Positions 1 through 9,673 of a DNA stretch of 64,000 nt are shown here, piece by piece (position 1 is the first letter of the stretch; each line of letters begins with the position of its first letter). The DNA is taken from assembly GCA_003439945.1 (NCBI GenBank), contig QVRM01001100.1:1-64000 (forward strand), read 5' to 3'. The notes beneath the pieces are model-generated. The model saw only the letters and a program-made list of their open reading frames with translations, was not told the DNA's origin and searched no databases. The stretch is from Dermanyssus gallinae (Eukaryota > Arthropoda > Arachnida > Mesostigmata > Dermanyssidae). Both the position numbers and the translations under genes were made by a program.

Positions 1-526
1 ATATGACTCTCTGTTCGTTGCTGACTGAAACCGCAGCCCTCTTCTCAAGTCGCCGATGACAAGGTGCGCTTGTCTTAATGTTTAGCATTCATCATCACAA
101 TTCCCATCGATTACGGCAATACGGCAGCAACAACAACAAATTCCATGACATCATCACAGCTCTATTAGCGTCATCATGTGAAACTTTGCTTGGCTCTAAA
201 AAAAAAAGGGTTTTTCTCTCAAGAGCGACCAGGGCTTGCAGCAAGATGGGATCGATAGAGAGAGCAAACTCCGTTCATGGTGACGGTGGCGAGGAAATTT
301 GCCAATTCATTCTTTGTTTTTTTTGTTTTGTTTTTTTTAGTCATGATAGTGATGCTGGTGGGGCCTGGTGTCGAGATTATTAGCGATAGGGATGGGTGAA
401 AAAAGGTGGCCACAAAAATGCATGCGAAGCCCCAACGTGAACACGTGCTCCTATCGTTCAACATCGTGCGAGTGAAAGAGTTTCTACCGCCGTCATCGTC
501 GGTCATCCGTCGTTCTGTTAATTAAT

Positions 527-825
527 ATATCGATACAGATAATTCACATAGTATTATATTTTAATAATAATAATAATAATAATAATAACAATACTAATAA
601 TAATAATCATCATCATCATAATATCTTTATTTATTTAATCATTTTTGTTAAGTACATCGAAGAATCCGAATTAATTCATATATCGATACAGATAATTCAC
701 ATAGTATTATATTTTAATAATAATAACAATACTAATACTAATAATAATAATAATAATAGTAATCATCATCATCAGATCTTTATTTATTTAATCACCTTTG
801 TTAGGTACATCGAAGAATCCGAAGA
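527..825. repeat. tandem duplication of a ~147 bp AT-rich unit
   Basis: A unit starting ATATCGATACAGATAATTC and ending in GTACATCGAAGAATCCGAA occurs twice in direct orientation (about 530-672 and 678-823). Each copy contains its own (AAT)n and (ATC)n tracts of different length, so the copies have diverged mainly by microsatellite change. Confidence 0.85.
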
Positions 826-1202
826 ATAAATTACACAGTCATAAGTCTAAAATATCTGCTGAGAGAAAAATGCAATAATAACCATTTTAATAACAACAAT
901 AATAATACTTATACGTATGATGATGATGTTGATGATTATTATATTCGTGTATTATTGCTTTGTCTGTTTACGTATGAGGATGTTGCATTGTGCGTCCATT
1001 GGCTGGACTGGCAGTGAAATAGTTCGCATTGTCAAAGTGGAACCAATGTAACTAAGTCGGAATAATAAGAACAACAATAATTACAGTGGTAGAGAACCAG
1101 TAGTGTGTGTGTGTGTGTCAGCGGTAGCTGTAGGGATCGAAGTTCTCGGTTGTAAAAGACCGACGCCGCTTGGAGGCTATTTGGCGCTGTGGAGGAAAAA
1201 CG

Positions 1203-1256
1203 CGCAGCTTGTTGTTGTTGTTGTTGGTGGTGGTGTAGTAGTAGTAGTAGTAGTAG

Positions 1257-1293
<37 letters not shown>

Positions 1294-1305
1294 GCTGGTG
1301 TTGTT
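1203..1305. repeat. (GTT)n / (GTA)n trinucleotide tract
   Basis: Nearly pure GTT repeats with an internal (GTA)n block. Poly-Val, poly-Leu, poly-Cys and antisense poly-Gln/Thr frames over it are artefacts of the repeat. Confidence 0.9.
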
Positions 1306-1971
1306 GTGGCACTTGGTATTTTGTTGCCGGTTGTTGCCACACCAAACACCGATGTCGATTTGATTGTGCAGCTGCTGGCAAACAAATAGCTGATATTGTT
1401 TTCGTCCGACGATGTCTGTCGTCGATGGCTGTAGCGGTCGAACTACGCCAACCTAGATTAGCAGAAATCGTAGTTGCTGGGTACTGGCATAGTCATAGTC
1501 CACCATATACCATTTGGCCTTCAGAGTGTTTTCTTAACTTGGTCGACTTAAGGGTGAGCGCCGAGAAATATGCCAGTCACTGTTTGAAGGTGCCGCGACT
1601 GCTTGAAATGGCAGTGGTATTAGTAGTCTGAGTTGTATAGTATATATATATATATATATATATTTGGACCTACATAACCCGTCATAATAATAACAGTCAG
1701 CTGTAAGAGCCGTCAATCGTAGCAAAATGTGCCCGTTCCAAGATACTGTTCTTTCGAGCAAGCGGTTCTAGCACACTCGTGACGGATACAGAGGCAGGTT
1801 CATCCGCACACTGTACATTGTGGCATGCGCCGTATTGGTCGAGTAGTCTCGAAGTGAATTGTTTGTGGCTAAAAAGTCAAGGTAGCCCCGCGTGAACCGT
1901 TCTGTTTGCTTGCCGTTCCACTGCTGTTCTAATCCCTGCCGTTGTTTTTGTTTGAGCTTAGTTTCCTATTC

Positions 1972-2048
1972 AGCATACGTTACAACAATTTCCTTCTATC
2001 GAAACTACTTTTGTTGATTTATTTCTCATTGTAGCTACCATTGCATGC

Positions 2049-2083
<35 letters not shown>

Positions 2084-2180
2084 CAAATATCAGTCGGTTG
2101 CACGGCATACGTTACAATTATTTCCTTCTATCGGAACTACTTTTGTTGATTTATTTCTCATTGTAGCTACCATCGCATGC

Positions 2181-2251
<71 letters not shown>

Positions 2252-2270
2252 CAAATATCACTCGGTTGCA
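1972..2270. repeat. tandem duplication with internal (TA)n
   Basis: The segment CATACGTTACAA..TTTCCTTCTATCG..CTTTTGTTGATTT..GCATGCTACAT, then (TA)n, then AGCAAATATCA and TCGGTTGCACGGC, is present twice in direct orientation (about 1974-2104 and 2105-2274). The (TA)n inside is about 31 bases in the first copy and about 68 in the second. Confidence 0.88.
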
Positions 2271-2816
2271 CGGCTGTGCTCCAGTATCGCTGCTTGTCAA
2301 CTGCGCGACGAATGTTAACCGGGTGAGCTATTATTTTGTACCGACGTTGTTAACTAGGTTGTCGTTGTTGTTATTGTTATTGTCGTCGGATAGTATTGCA
2401 GATGAGCAATGTTCCTGCTACGCCTTTACATGGTGACACATCTATCTCTAACAAGGACGACGATTACGACCTTCTTATATCCGCTTGACGCTGACAGACA
2501 CCGATGGTGATGCAACGCATAACGGCGGGCTGGCCTTCCGCCATCGGATGTCGTGTCCAGATAAGACTCTTAATTTAACCCCTGATTCGTAAGCACGGAC
2601 TCTTAGGGTAGAGTCTGCTTGCCGTAACGTGAAGCCGCGCGAGAGAACTGCGTATCTCTCTCAACGGTCTCAGGCCACACAAGTTCCCTAGCCGGCTCAA
2701 GAGAGAGAGACGAGAGAGAAGAAGAAGAGCTAAATCGAGACCAGGCCAACAACCCACTGGGGATTGGTGTAGGCCCCGAACATCGACGGACGCACCGAGC
2801 AATAATAATAGGCAAC

Positions 2817-4322
2817 ATGAATTCGGCCAGTTTCGACATTGTCAGCAACCGCCAGATCAAGGCCAGCTATGCGACGCAAGCCCAGCAAGCCTTGTCGATG
2901 CACAGCGCACGCATCAATCTGCTGCTCGAACAGGGCAGATGTCCGGACGTCGGCTGGGACGAGGGCACAATCGAGCTGTTCCTGCAGAACCTCGCCCTCA
3001 TGGACAGCAACAACTTTCCCGGCTGCGCGCAGCTGGGCGAGCGCGAAGCCCGCTTTGCGTCGGAGCTCGTCCGGAGGCGACACTTTCGAATGGGCCACGG
3101 CATCGGTCGGTCGGGCGACATCCAGGAGCAGCAACCGAAAGCTGCCGGTTCGACGCTCATGAGTCGCCTCACGAACTCGATGCTGCTGCACGTCCTGCAG
3201 GCGTCCGGAGCGCCGAGCACCAAGGCGTGCTTCGTGGTGCCGACCGCCACCGGCATGGCGCTCGTGCTGTGTCTGCTGGCGTTTCGCGCGAAGAAGCCCA
3301 ACGCGCGTTACGTCGTGTGGTCGCGGATCGATCAAAAGTCGTGCTTCAAGTGCATGCTGACGGCGGGATTCGAGCCGATCGTCGTCGAGGGACTGCTCGA
3401 TGGCGACGTGATTCGGACAAATCTCGACGAGATGCGGGCCCGCATCGAGGACGTGGGCGCCGACAGCGTGCTGTGCGTGCTCTCGACGACGTCGTGCTTC
3501 GCGCCGCGGTCGCCCGACGACCTGGCGGCGATCGCCGCCCTCTGCAAGGAGTTCGACGTCATGCATCTCGTCAACAACGCGTACGGCATCCAGTCGACCA
3601 AGTGTATGGCGCGCGTCGAGCAGGCGTTCAAGAACGGCCGCCTCGACGCCTACGTGCAGAGCACCGACAAGAACTTCATGGTGCCGGTGGGCGGCGCCGT
3701 TATAGCCGGCTTCGACCGGCAGCTGATCGATGGCATCGCTCGAACGTACCCAGGCCGCGGGTCGGGCTCGCCGACCATGGATCTCTTCATCACGCTGCTC
3801 TCGATGGGCATCAAGGGCTACCGCGAGGTGTGCAAGCAGCGCAAGGGCATGTTCTACTACCTCGTCGAGCGGCTTGAGCAGCTGGCCGAGACGCACAACC
3901 AGGTCGTTCTCAAGGTGTCCTCAAACGACATCTCGGTCGGGTTCACGCTCGACGGCCTTGAGCAGCAGCAGCAGCAAGAGCAACAGCATCTGCCCGACGA
4001 GAAGGAGAAAGGTGACGGCGTCAGCGTGACGGGAATCGGGTCGATGTTGTTCACGAGGTTCGTGTTCGGCACGCGAGCCGTTTGCCCAAATACGGCCAAG
4101 GTCATCGAAGGTCGCAGCTTTCCTGGCTGGGGATCGCATTCGTGCAGCTATCCGCACAACTACCTGACGGCGGCCGTAAGTGTCGGCACTACAATGGAGG
4201 ACGTTGACACGTTCGTCGACAAGCTCGCCAAGATCCTTTCGAAGAGCAGCAAATCGATTGAGAACACCGTGCTTGTGCTAGGCAAACGAGATCGGCCAAG
4301 GCGGATCTCCGTACCCATCTGA
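2817..4322 (+). CDS. SEPSECS: O-phosphoseryl-tRNA(Sec) selenium transferase (SepSecS)
   Basis: The single 501-codon frame encodes the PLP enzyme that converts O-phosphoseryl-tRNA(Sec) to Sec-tRNA(Sec) using selenophosphate, the last step of selenocysteine synthesis in eukaryotes; it works as a cytosolic tetramer. Seen: the family blocks occur in order, namely LALMDSNNFPG near residue 60, GHGIGRSGDI near 95-104 followed by QPKAAGS, FVVPTATGM near 140, WSRIDQKSCFK near 165, STTSCFAPR near 225, VNNAYGIQS near 255, and QSTDKNFMVPVGG, whose Lys285 matches the PLP-binding lysine (Lys284 in human). The length equals the human protein. The start is the first ATG, in good context (caacATGa), with the conserved N-terminal ENGWDE-like block (DVGWDE) intact. 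Odd: the gene has no intron, and a Gln-rich insertion lies near residues 381-400, where vertebrates have a short loop. Coding GC is clearly above the flanks. The long antisense frame over it is a shadow. Confidence 0.96.
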   Translation: MNSASFDIVSNRQIKASYATQAQQALSMHSARINLLLEQGRCPDVGWDEGTIELFLQNLALMDSNNFPGCAQLGEREARFASELVRRRHFRMGHGIGRSGDIQEQQPKAAGSTLMSRLTNSMLLHVLQASGAPSTKACFVVPTATGMALVLCLLAFRAKKPNARYVVWSRIDQKSCFKCMLTAGFEPIVVEGLLDGDVIRTNLDEMRARIEDVGADSVLCVLSTTSCFAPRSPDDLAAIAALCKEFDVMHLVNNAYGIQSTKCMARVEQAFKNGRLDAYVQSTDKNFMVPVGGAVIAGFDRQLIDGIARTYPGRGSGSPTMDLFITLLSMGIKGYREVCKQRKGMFYYLVERLEQLAETHNQVVLKVSSNDISVGFTLDGLEQQQQQEQQHLPDEKEKGDGVSVTGIGSMLFTRFVFGTRAVCPNTAKVIEGRSFPGWGSHSCSYPHNYLTAAVSVGTTMEDVDTFVDKLAKILSKSSKSIENTVLVLGKRDRPRRISVPI

Positions 4323-4861
4323 TGGGACGGAGATGGTGCAGCGGTGATGATGACAACAGCGTGATACGGCAGGTTGTAACGTCTACTTAACTAAATAGCA
4401 GTTACCTAGCAGATAGTCTGACTGAGGCAGTTTTTGTTTTGCTTTGTAATTTAGGTACGCTGCGCTTAGGTAACTTACTTTCTCAAGTCAGACGTTCAAC
4501 ATTAGCCGGGTCCGTCCGTCCGTCTGTGCGTTTTAATTGTGCGCATTCTGGCTGCTCAAGGTTCAAAACTCCCAGATCTCCTATGCCCTGCTGCAATAGC
4601 CAACTGCACGTTTGATCAGGTTTAACCTCGTATTAGTAGTATTCAAGGCAACGTTATAGCAATATAATTTGTCAATGCTAAAAGCGCACGGGCACCAGGG
4701 CTAGACCAAACATTCCATCAGAATGCAATACTATTTTGAATACAATTATTACAAAACATGTAAATGAAAACCGTGGCACGATTACACTTTCCCGACTATT
4801 GTAACAAAGATATTCCTAATACACATACACCCTGTGCCTGTGTTTTTATCTCGATGCCTAA

Positions 4862-4870
<9 letters not shown>

Positions 4871-4942
<72 letters not shown>
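4871..4942. repeat. (TA)n microsatellite
   Basis: About 35 uninterrupted TA units, one of the longest TA runs in the window. Confidence 0.97.
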
Positions 4943-4946
<4 letters not shown>

Positions 4947-5289
4947 TTATATAATTCCGCCGGTTTTAGACACATTTCTAACACATTACCGAAGTGTCTT
5001 GACTGCATCATTGAGCAAACATGTGTATATTAATACAGCGTTCGTTGGACGTGATACGTTTTAATGTACATGGTATTTAAGTGTGAGACCGTGATGAGTA
5101 CTTCTGCTTGCGAAATATATTGTTTAGCATGCAAGTAGCTTGCACGTAATTGATGTACATAGTTAATGACCATTTAACAACTTAAGCAGTATATGTGTCC
5201 CAAAGATGTGCCTACTATTTACAATGTCAGTGATGATATGAATACATATTAATTTAGTACTTAATTTTTATTTAATTATTAATGGATCT

Positions 5290-5295
5290 AATAAA
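5290..5295 (+). terminator. candidate poly(A) signal downstream of SEPSECS
   Basis: An AATAAA hexamer lies about 970 bases past the SEPSECS stop, and another is at 5506-5511. Which one is used, if either, cannot be told from sequence; the intervening DNA is AT-rich and holds a long (TA)n run. Confidence 0.25.
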
Positions 5296-5826
5296 TTTAT
5301 ATGAATATTTGCGTCTTTTGTGCTCATATGAATGACGTTCTAGGCTGGTCTGCAACTCTAGTTAAAAATCTTTGCTGTCGCTGTCGGCGCACGATGAATG
5401 AAAATAGATAGTTCAAGATCCAGACTGCTTCGGCAACATCAATAATGTTTCTGCCTACGGCGGCATAAATAAGTTAAGGAAACTTTATATTTATATTGAA
5501 ATTTAAATAAAATGAAAGCTCAAGGCAGGGTCTGCTTCAATTCCAGTTCGGCGTATTTAAACAAAAGTGTACCCTGACGACAATAGGTTCTTGGAAAAAG
5601 AACACGTACATAGATTGCATTTGTTAGTGACGTAAACGCTTTGTAATCAAACTAAGACGGAACCTTCTAGTTACATCTTTTAGCCGTTAAAAGCTTGTTT
5701 ATTCATATATAATGTGTTTAAGGGGGTCGTGTGCCTAAGTTTCACGCGACATATATAAACAGATCACCCGTAGACGTGTGATCCCGTCTCTCAGCTTAAA
5801 ATCTTAAATATCATCGTAAACTAGTA

Positions 5827-7119
5827 AGTTGTTCCATAAGTCCGTTCGGAAATTTGTGTGCGCCGCTGTGCCCTGACTTGGGGCAAGACAAAAACTGTTG
5901 GGAGAAGATTGTTTGTTTGCATGGCGATAAGAAGTGACCTCCATTGTATTATACCGTGGAATTCGTTCAAATTTCTAACTTACGCGAACTGTAACGGTCG
6001 ACTGAAGGTAGCAGAGTGAAATGTGCATTTTCGGCATTTAATGCAATTTTATTTCTCTAAAGGAAAGAATGCAACCCAAGGCGTAATTAAGAAATGCTAA
6101 GTGTGCATCGGGGAGACAATAACAGATAGGACAGGTCAAAAGTGGTTTAGGGGTCCGGAGGACAGTTCAAAAGGGGTTTGTCCGGTTTAGGAACGGCGAT
6201 TTTGACGTTAACGCTCGAGTCCGGCCCGAACGCTCTGTAACAGTGGTCATTGCCGCATTAGCAACAATGGTCGATCAAAATCCACCCCTGTCACTGCGTG
6301 AGATCGTGGCCATTGTCGACGTGCATCTCCATGTCGAGGGATTCGTCAGCACTTTGGATGTATCGGTGCCGCAGGCGCTCAGCAATCGCCAACTGGGGAA
6401 GCGTGGGCTAGCGTGTGATCAGCTTCTAAAAAACAACGAGGACCGCCCCTTTCTCCGCACCATGGTGACAGGAAATGAGAAGTGGATACTCTATAAGAAC
6501 GCTGTCCGCAAAGAAAGTGGCTGAAAAGACAAAGTGAGCCCCAAGCAACTGCCAAGCCCGGACCCCATTTAAGCAAAGTGATGTTAAGTGTTCGGTGGGA
6601 CGCGAAGGGGGTGATTTTCGTGAGCTGTTACAACCAAACGAAACAATCAATACGATACAAATACTGTCAACATTGGCCAATTTTAAGAGAGCAATTGACC
6701 ACAAGCGGCCGGAATTGGCGAACAGACAAAGTGTGACTCTCCACCACGACCAGGCAAGACCGCACACAAATTTGCTCAACACCAAGAAATAAGTGGAATT
6801 TGAATAGGAGATTTTGCCAAGTCCTGCGTATAGTCCTGATTTTGCACCATCGGATTATTATCAGTTTTGGTCACTTTAAAATTTCCTTATTGGCAAATAA
6901 TACGATTCTTTGGTTGGTGTTAAAACGTATGTAGGCCATTATTTCGCAAGCCAGGATTCGCCTCTGTTACCTTCTGGAGGGATGAAATCATGAGCTTGCC
7001 TGAGCGTTGGGCTAAGGTAGTTGAACAAACTGGGCAATACAGCATTTCCTAAAAGCTTTCCGTTGTGACGACACGTGTCTTTAAAAATTGGTGAACAATC
7101 CGAACGGACTTATGGGTCA

Positions 7120-7123
<4 letters not shown>
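5827..7123 (+). mobile_element. mariner element 1, SETMAR-like, decayed
   Basis: The element is about 1297 bp, bounded by inverted ends that share CATAAGTCCGTTCGGA, with TA on each side. Inside, on the plus strand, frames interrupted by many stops and shifts resemble SETMAR/Hsmar1-type mariner transposase. TMVTGNEKWILYKN (near 6463-6505) matches the first-Asp block, with Asp changed to Asn. HHDQARPHT (near 6742) matches the second-Asp block, and SYSPDFAPSDYY-like sequence follows near 6830, needing a frame change. Transposases of this family cut and paste at TA. This copy cannot code for an active enzyme. A (TA)n tract abuts its right end. Confidence 0.85.
6243..6524 (+). pseudogene. mariner (SETMAR-type) transposase fragment
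   Basis: The 93-codon open piece of the decayed transposase in mariner element 1. It carries remnants of the helix-turn-helix region (LREIVAIVDV) and ends with the first catalytic block, TGNEKWILYKN, in which the catalytic Asp is Asn. The frame stops at 6522-6524 and the homology continues downstream in broken pieces (65 codons from 6595 contain HHDQARPHT). It is dead by sequence. Confidence 0.75.

Positions 7124-7158
<35 letters not shown>
7124..7158. repeat. (TA)n microsatellite abutting mariner element 1
   Basis: The TA run starts directly at the right TA target duplication of mariner element 1. Confidence 0.9.
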
Positions 7159-7166
<8 letters not shown>

Positions 7167-7391
7167 TACACTGCCACGCTGCGTCGGTTTGGCGTCGATC
7201 GCGCTGCATGTAATGCAGCGCGATTGACAGTCTCCCCTGGCCCGGAAAGTTGTAGCACACACACAGAGCTCTCGCAGAACACTGAAAACAAGTCGTTTGA
7301 AGATGGTGACCATTCCCTAAGATAAATGGTTTATTCTGTTTAACAGGCAAAATGAGAGAGCCTAAATGATTATATATATAATTATATATAT

Positions 7392-7393
7392 AT

Positions 7394-7436
<43 letters not shown>
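7392..7436. repeat. (TA)n microsatellite abutting inverted-repeat element
   Basis: The TA run ends exactly at the left CAGGGT terminus of the 7437-9673 element. Confidence 0.92.
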
Positions 7437-7439
<3 letters not shown>

Positions 7440-7722
7440 GGTGACCCTGAAATATTTAAAGAGCGACATATGGAATTGTAGAGCTCGTTAAAGAAAATAT
7501 TTTTTCCAGTGGAACATGGTCTCTGAGAAGTCTTGTTTAGGAGTGGGAGTGAAATTACCACAATTTGTGACACTGGTGTTTTTGCTCGACATAGAAGCAC
7601 AAAATGTGCGATTGCGAGACAACCAGTCCTTCTATACAGAAACTATAAGCACATTGTGGTGTTCGTGAGAAAAAAAACACATTCAGGCAAACGCACACCA
7701 TCGATATGCGATTCATGACGAT

Positions 7723-7905
7723 GCGAGCCGCGGTTGCGGAGTAAGTAAGAGTTTTCAGAGGGCATGTCGAGATTGAGTGAATGCATAACTGACTGTGTGG
7801 CGACCTTCACTACCGCCGACGTGTCGCGCGACAGCCGTAACGTCGCCACACAGTATCTCGACATGCCCGTCGAAAAATCTTAATTACTCCGCAAAAACAG
7901 CTCGC
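7723..7905. repeat. internal palindrome
   Basis: Inverted arms run from GCGAGCCGCGG on the left to the complementary CAGCTCGC on the right. They include GGCATGTCGAGAT against ATCTCGACATGCC and CTGTGTGGCGAC against GTCGCCACACAG, around a loop of about 35 bases. It could form a long hairpin. Confidence 0.85.
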
Positions 7906-8098
7906 ATTGCCATAGATTTGGTACCACAATTTGCGTTTGAGCGCTGAATGTGCTAGTTTTGAGCGCTTTGAATAGTCGTAAGGTAATTAGTTTGAGGTAT
8001 TTGGTATGAAAGCTAATAAAATAACTTCATTTTTGCGTATTCTATTCTAAACAACCATGTCGCATCTTCTGGCCGGCATTATACATCTCTCACATATA

Positions 8099-9385
8099 CA
8101 GGTAGTTCAATAAGTTCTTAGAATGAGCTTTTTAGAATTCGAATTTTGGCGCGCTTCCACCGCTATTAGGAACTGCAACTTTTCGACTGGCAGCAGTCAA
8201 AATATTATGGTGATTGGCCGTTGCGATTTCGTTTGATCGCTTTTCCCGTGCAATGTATCGGTGTGATTTTGAAAAATGGAGAAAAAAAGAGTTTCGAGTG
8301 GTTATCAAGCATTTTATTTTAAAGGTTGGAATGCGACCCAAGTAAAAACTGAGTTAGACGAGGTGTACGGTGACTCTGCGCCATGTTTTGCCACTGTTTC
8401 CAACTGGATTAATGAGTTAAAAAGAGGTCGCAGGAGCACCGGGATGAACTACGTTCAAAACGCCCAAAAACGGCAACTGATTAGGAAAACGTGGAAAAGG
8501 TGCGGAAAATCGTTGCCGCAGATAAGCGAGTGAACATTAGGGAGATAGCGGAGGCCTTGGGGATCAGTTTGGGTAGTGTCCATTTCATCCTGCACGAAAA
8601 CTTGAAGATGAAAGAGCTCAGAGAAAAATGGCTGCCGCATTTGCTCAACCAAGGCCAAAAAAACGCGCCTGTTTTCGCTTCACAGCGAAATTTGGCCAAG
8701 ATGTCGAACAATCCGTCGGATTTTTGGCGCAGATTCATGACCGTCGATGAAAGCTGGGTCTATCACTACACTCCCGAGACCCAAGAAGCATCTTGCCAAT
8801 GGTGTGCACCTGATGAAGGACCTCCGAAGAGGGTGCGGACAACGGTATTGACCGGAAAGGTGATGGCTACAGTTTTTTAAGACCAACGTAGAATAATGCT
8901 GGTCGACTACCTTGAGAGCGGTAAAACGATCACAGGAGAATATTAGGCAAGACTGTTAGACTGCCTTTAGTAAGAACTCATCGTGAAACGGCCCGCTTTG
9001 CAGAAGAAGGTTGTCCTGTTTCACCAGGACAATGCTCCTGCACACAAGTCCCGACAAGCATCGGCAAAACTGGCCCAACTGAGGTTCGAACTTATTGAAC
9101 AACCTTCCTATTCTCCAGACCTGGCCCCCTCTGATTATTTCCTATTCGGAAATTTGAAGAATAGTCTCGGTGGAAAGCGTTTTTCCAGCAATGAAGAGGT
9201 TAAGGCTGCTGTCAATGCCTATTTTTCAGTCTAAAGACGCGGAATTCTATTTAAGAGGTATAAAAGCTCTGAAATCTTGGTGGGAAAAGTGTATTGAGCA
9301 TCTCGGGGAGTATATCGAATAAGATAAATTTTAAAACATGATTTGGAAAATTCTTGGTTTTCATTCTAAGAACTTATTGAACTAC

Positions 9386-9388
<3 letters not shown>
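8099..9388 (+). mobile_element. mariner element 2 (DD34D), near full length
   Basis: This is a 1290-bp element with 28-bp inverted ends, identical as far as I can see (CAGGTAGTTCAATAAGTTC.. at 8099 and its complement ending at 9388), each flanked by the TA target duplication. It encodes a mariner transposase in the plus direction with frameshifts and a few stops. It sits inside the long-inverted-repeat element. A (TA)n run adjoins its right end. The well-kept ends suggest a younger insertion than mariner element 1. Confidence 0.94.
8276..9233 (+). pseudogene. mariner transposase (DD34D), frameshifted
   Basis: The ATG at 8276 starts the helix-turn-helix part (FKGWNATQVKTELDEVYG, then TVSNWINELKRG). 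The frame shifts near 8430, and RPKTAT and VRKIVAADKRVNIREIAEAL follow in another frame with an in-frame TAG. The catalytic triad is visible: TVDESWVYHY (first Asp, near 8746), FHQDNAPAH (second Asp, near 9030) and YSPDLAPSDYFLF (third Asp, near 9131), with 34 residues between the last two, the mariner signature. Stops at 8878, 8946 and nearby separate the first Asp block from the rest. A functional relative elsewhere in the genome would be needed for mobility. Confidence 0.9.

Positions 9389-9437
<49 letters not shown>
9389..9437. repeat. (TA)n microsatellite
   Basis: The TA run lies between the right end of the nested mariner and the right inverted arm of its host element. Confidence 0.93.
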
Positions 9438-9440
<3 letters not shown>

Positions 9441-9673
9441 TAAATTTTCTCACAAACACGATGGTCTGCTTAATTCCTGTATAGGAGAACTGGTTGACTC
9501 GCAATTTCACATGTTGTGCTCCTATATCGGGCAAAAACACCAGTGTTACAAATTGTAGTAATTTCACTCTCACTCCGAAACAAGATTTCTCAGAGACCAT
9601 GTGGAACAAAGATTTGCTTTAACGAGCTCTACAATTCCATATATCGCTCCTAAAATATTTCTGGGTCACCCTG

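Larger units (their letters stand above)
1..2816. other. 5' flank of SEPSECS, no supported gene
   Basis: No coding region is recognised. The stretch holds (AAT)n and (GTT)n tracts, (TA)n runs at 1641-1663, 2052-2082 and 2184-2251, and two local tandem duplications (annotated separately). The promoter and 5' UTR of SEPSECS must lie at its right end, but no core promoter motif stands out. Short frames here are encoded by simple repeats. Confidence 0.7.
4323..5826. other. 3' flank of SEPSECS, no supported gene
   Basis: Presumed 3' UTR and intergenic DNA. It contains a 70-base (TA)n run at 4871-4942 flanked by ATTTATTTAT. Tyr-Ile repeat frames over it are not genes. Confidence 0.7.
7437..9673. 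mobile_element. long-inverted-repeat DNA transposon (non-autonomous) with nested mariner
   Basis: The two ends are inverted copies of each other over about 238 bp (7437-7675 and 9436-9673). Both termini read CAGGGTGACCC and are flanked by TA. Shared blocks include TATGGAATTGTAGAGCTCG, CATGGTCTCTGAGAA and CACTGGTGTTTTTGC. Without the nested mariner (8099-9388) the element is about 945 bp and has no transposase, so it looks like a fold-back or MITE-like derivative of a TA-inserting family. A second, internal palindrome is at 7723-7905. Confidence 0.85.

Noticed and set aside
2730..3896. 388-codon minus-strand open frame
   Set aside because: It is antisense to SEPSECS, a by-product of the GC-rich codon use of that gene; Arg/His-rich with no domain.
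4764..5064. Tyr-Ile repeat frames (and similar ones at 7110, 7382, 9382, 14542, 18439, 35053 and 39575)
   Set aside because: Encoded by (TA)n microsatellites.
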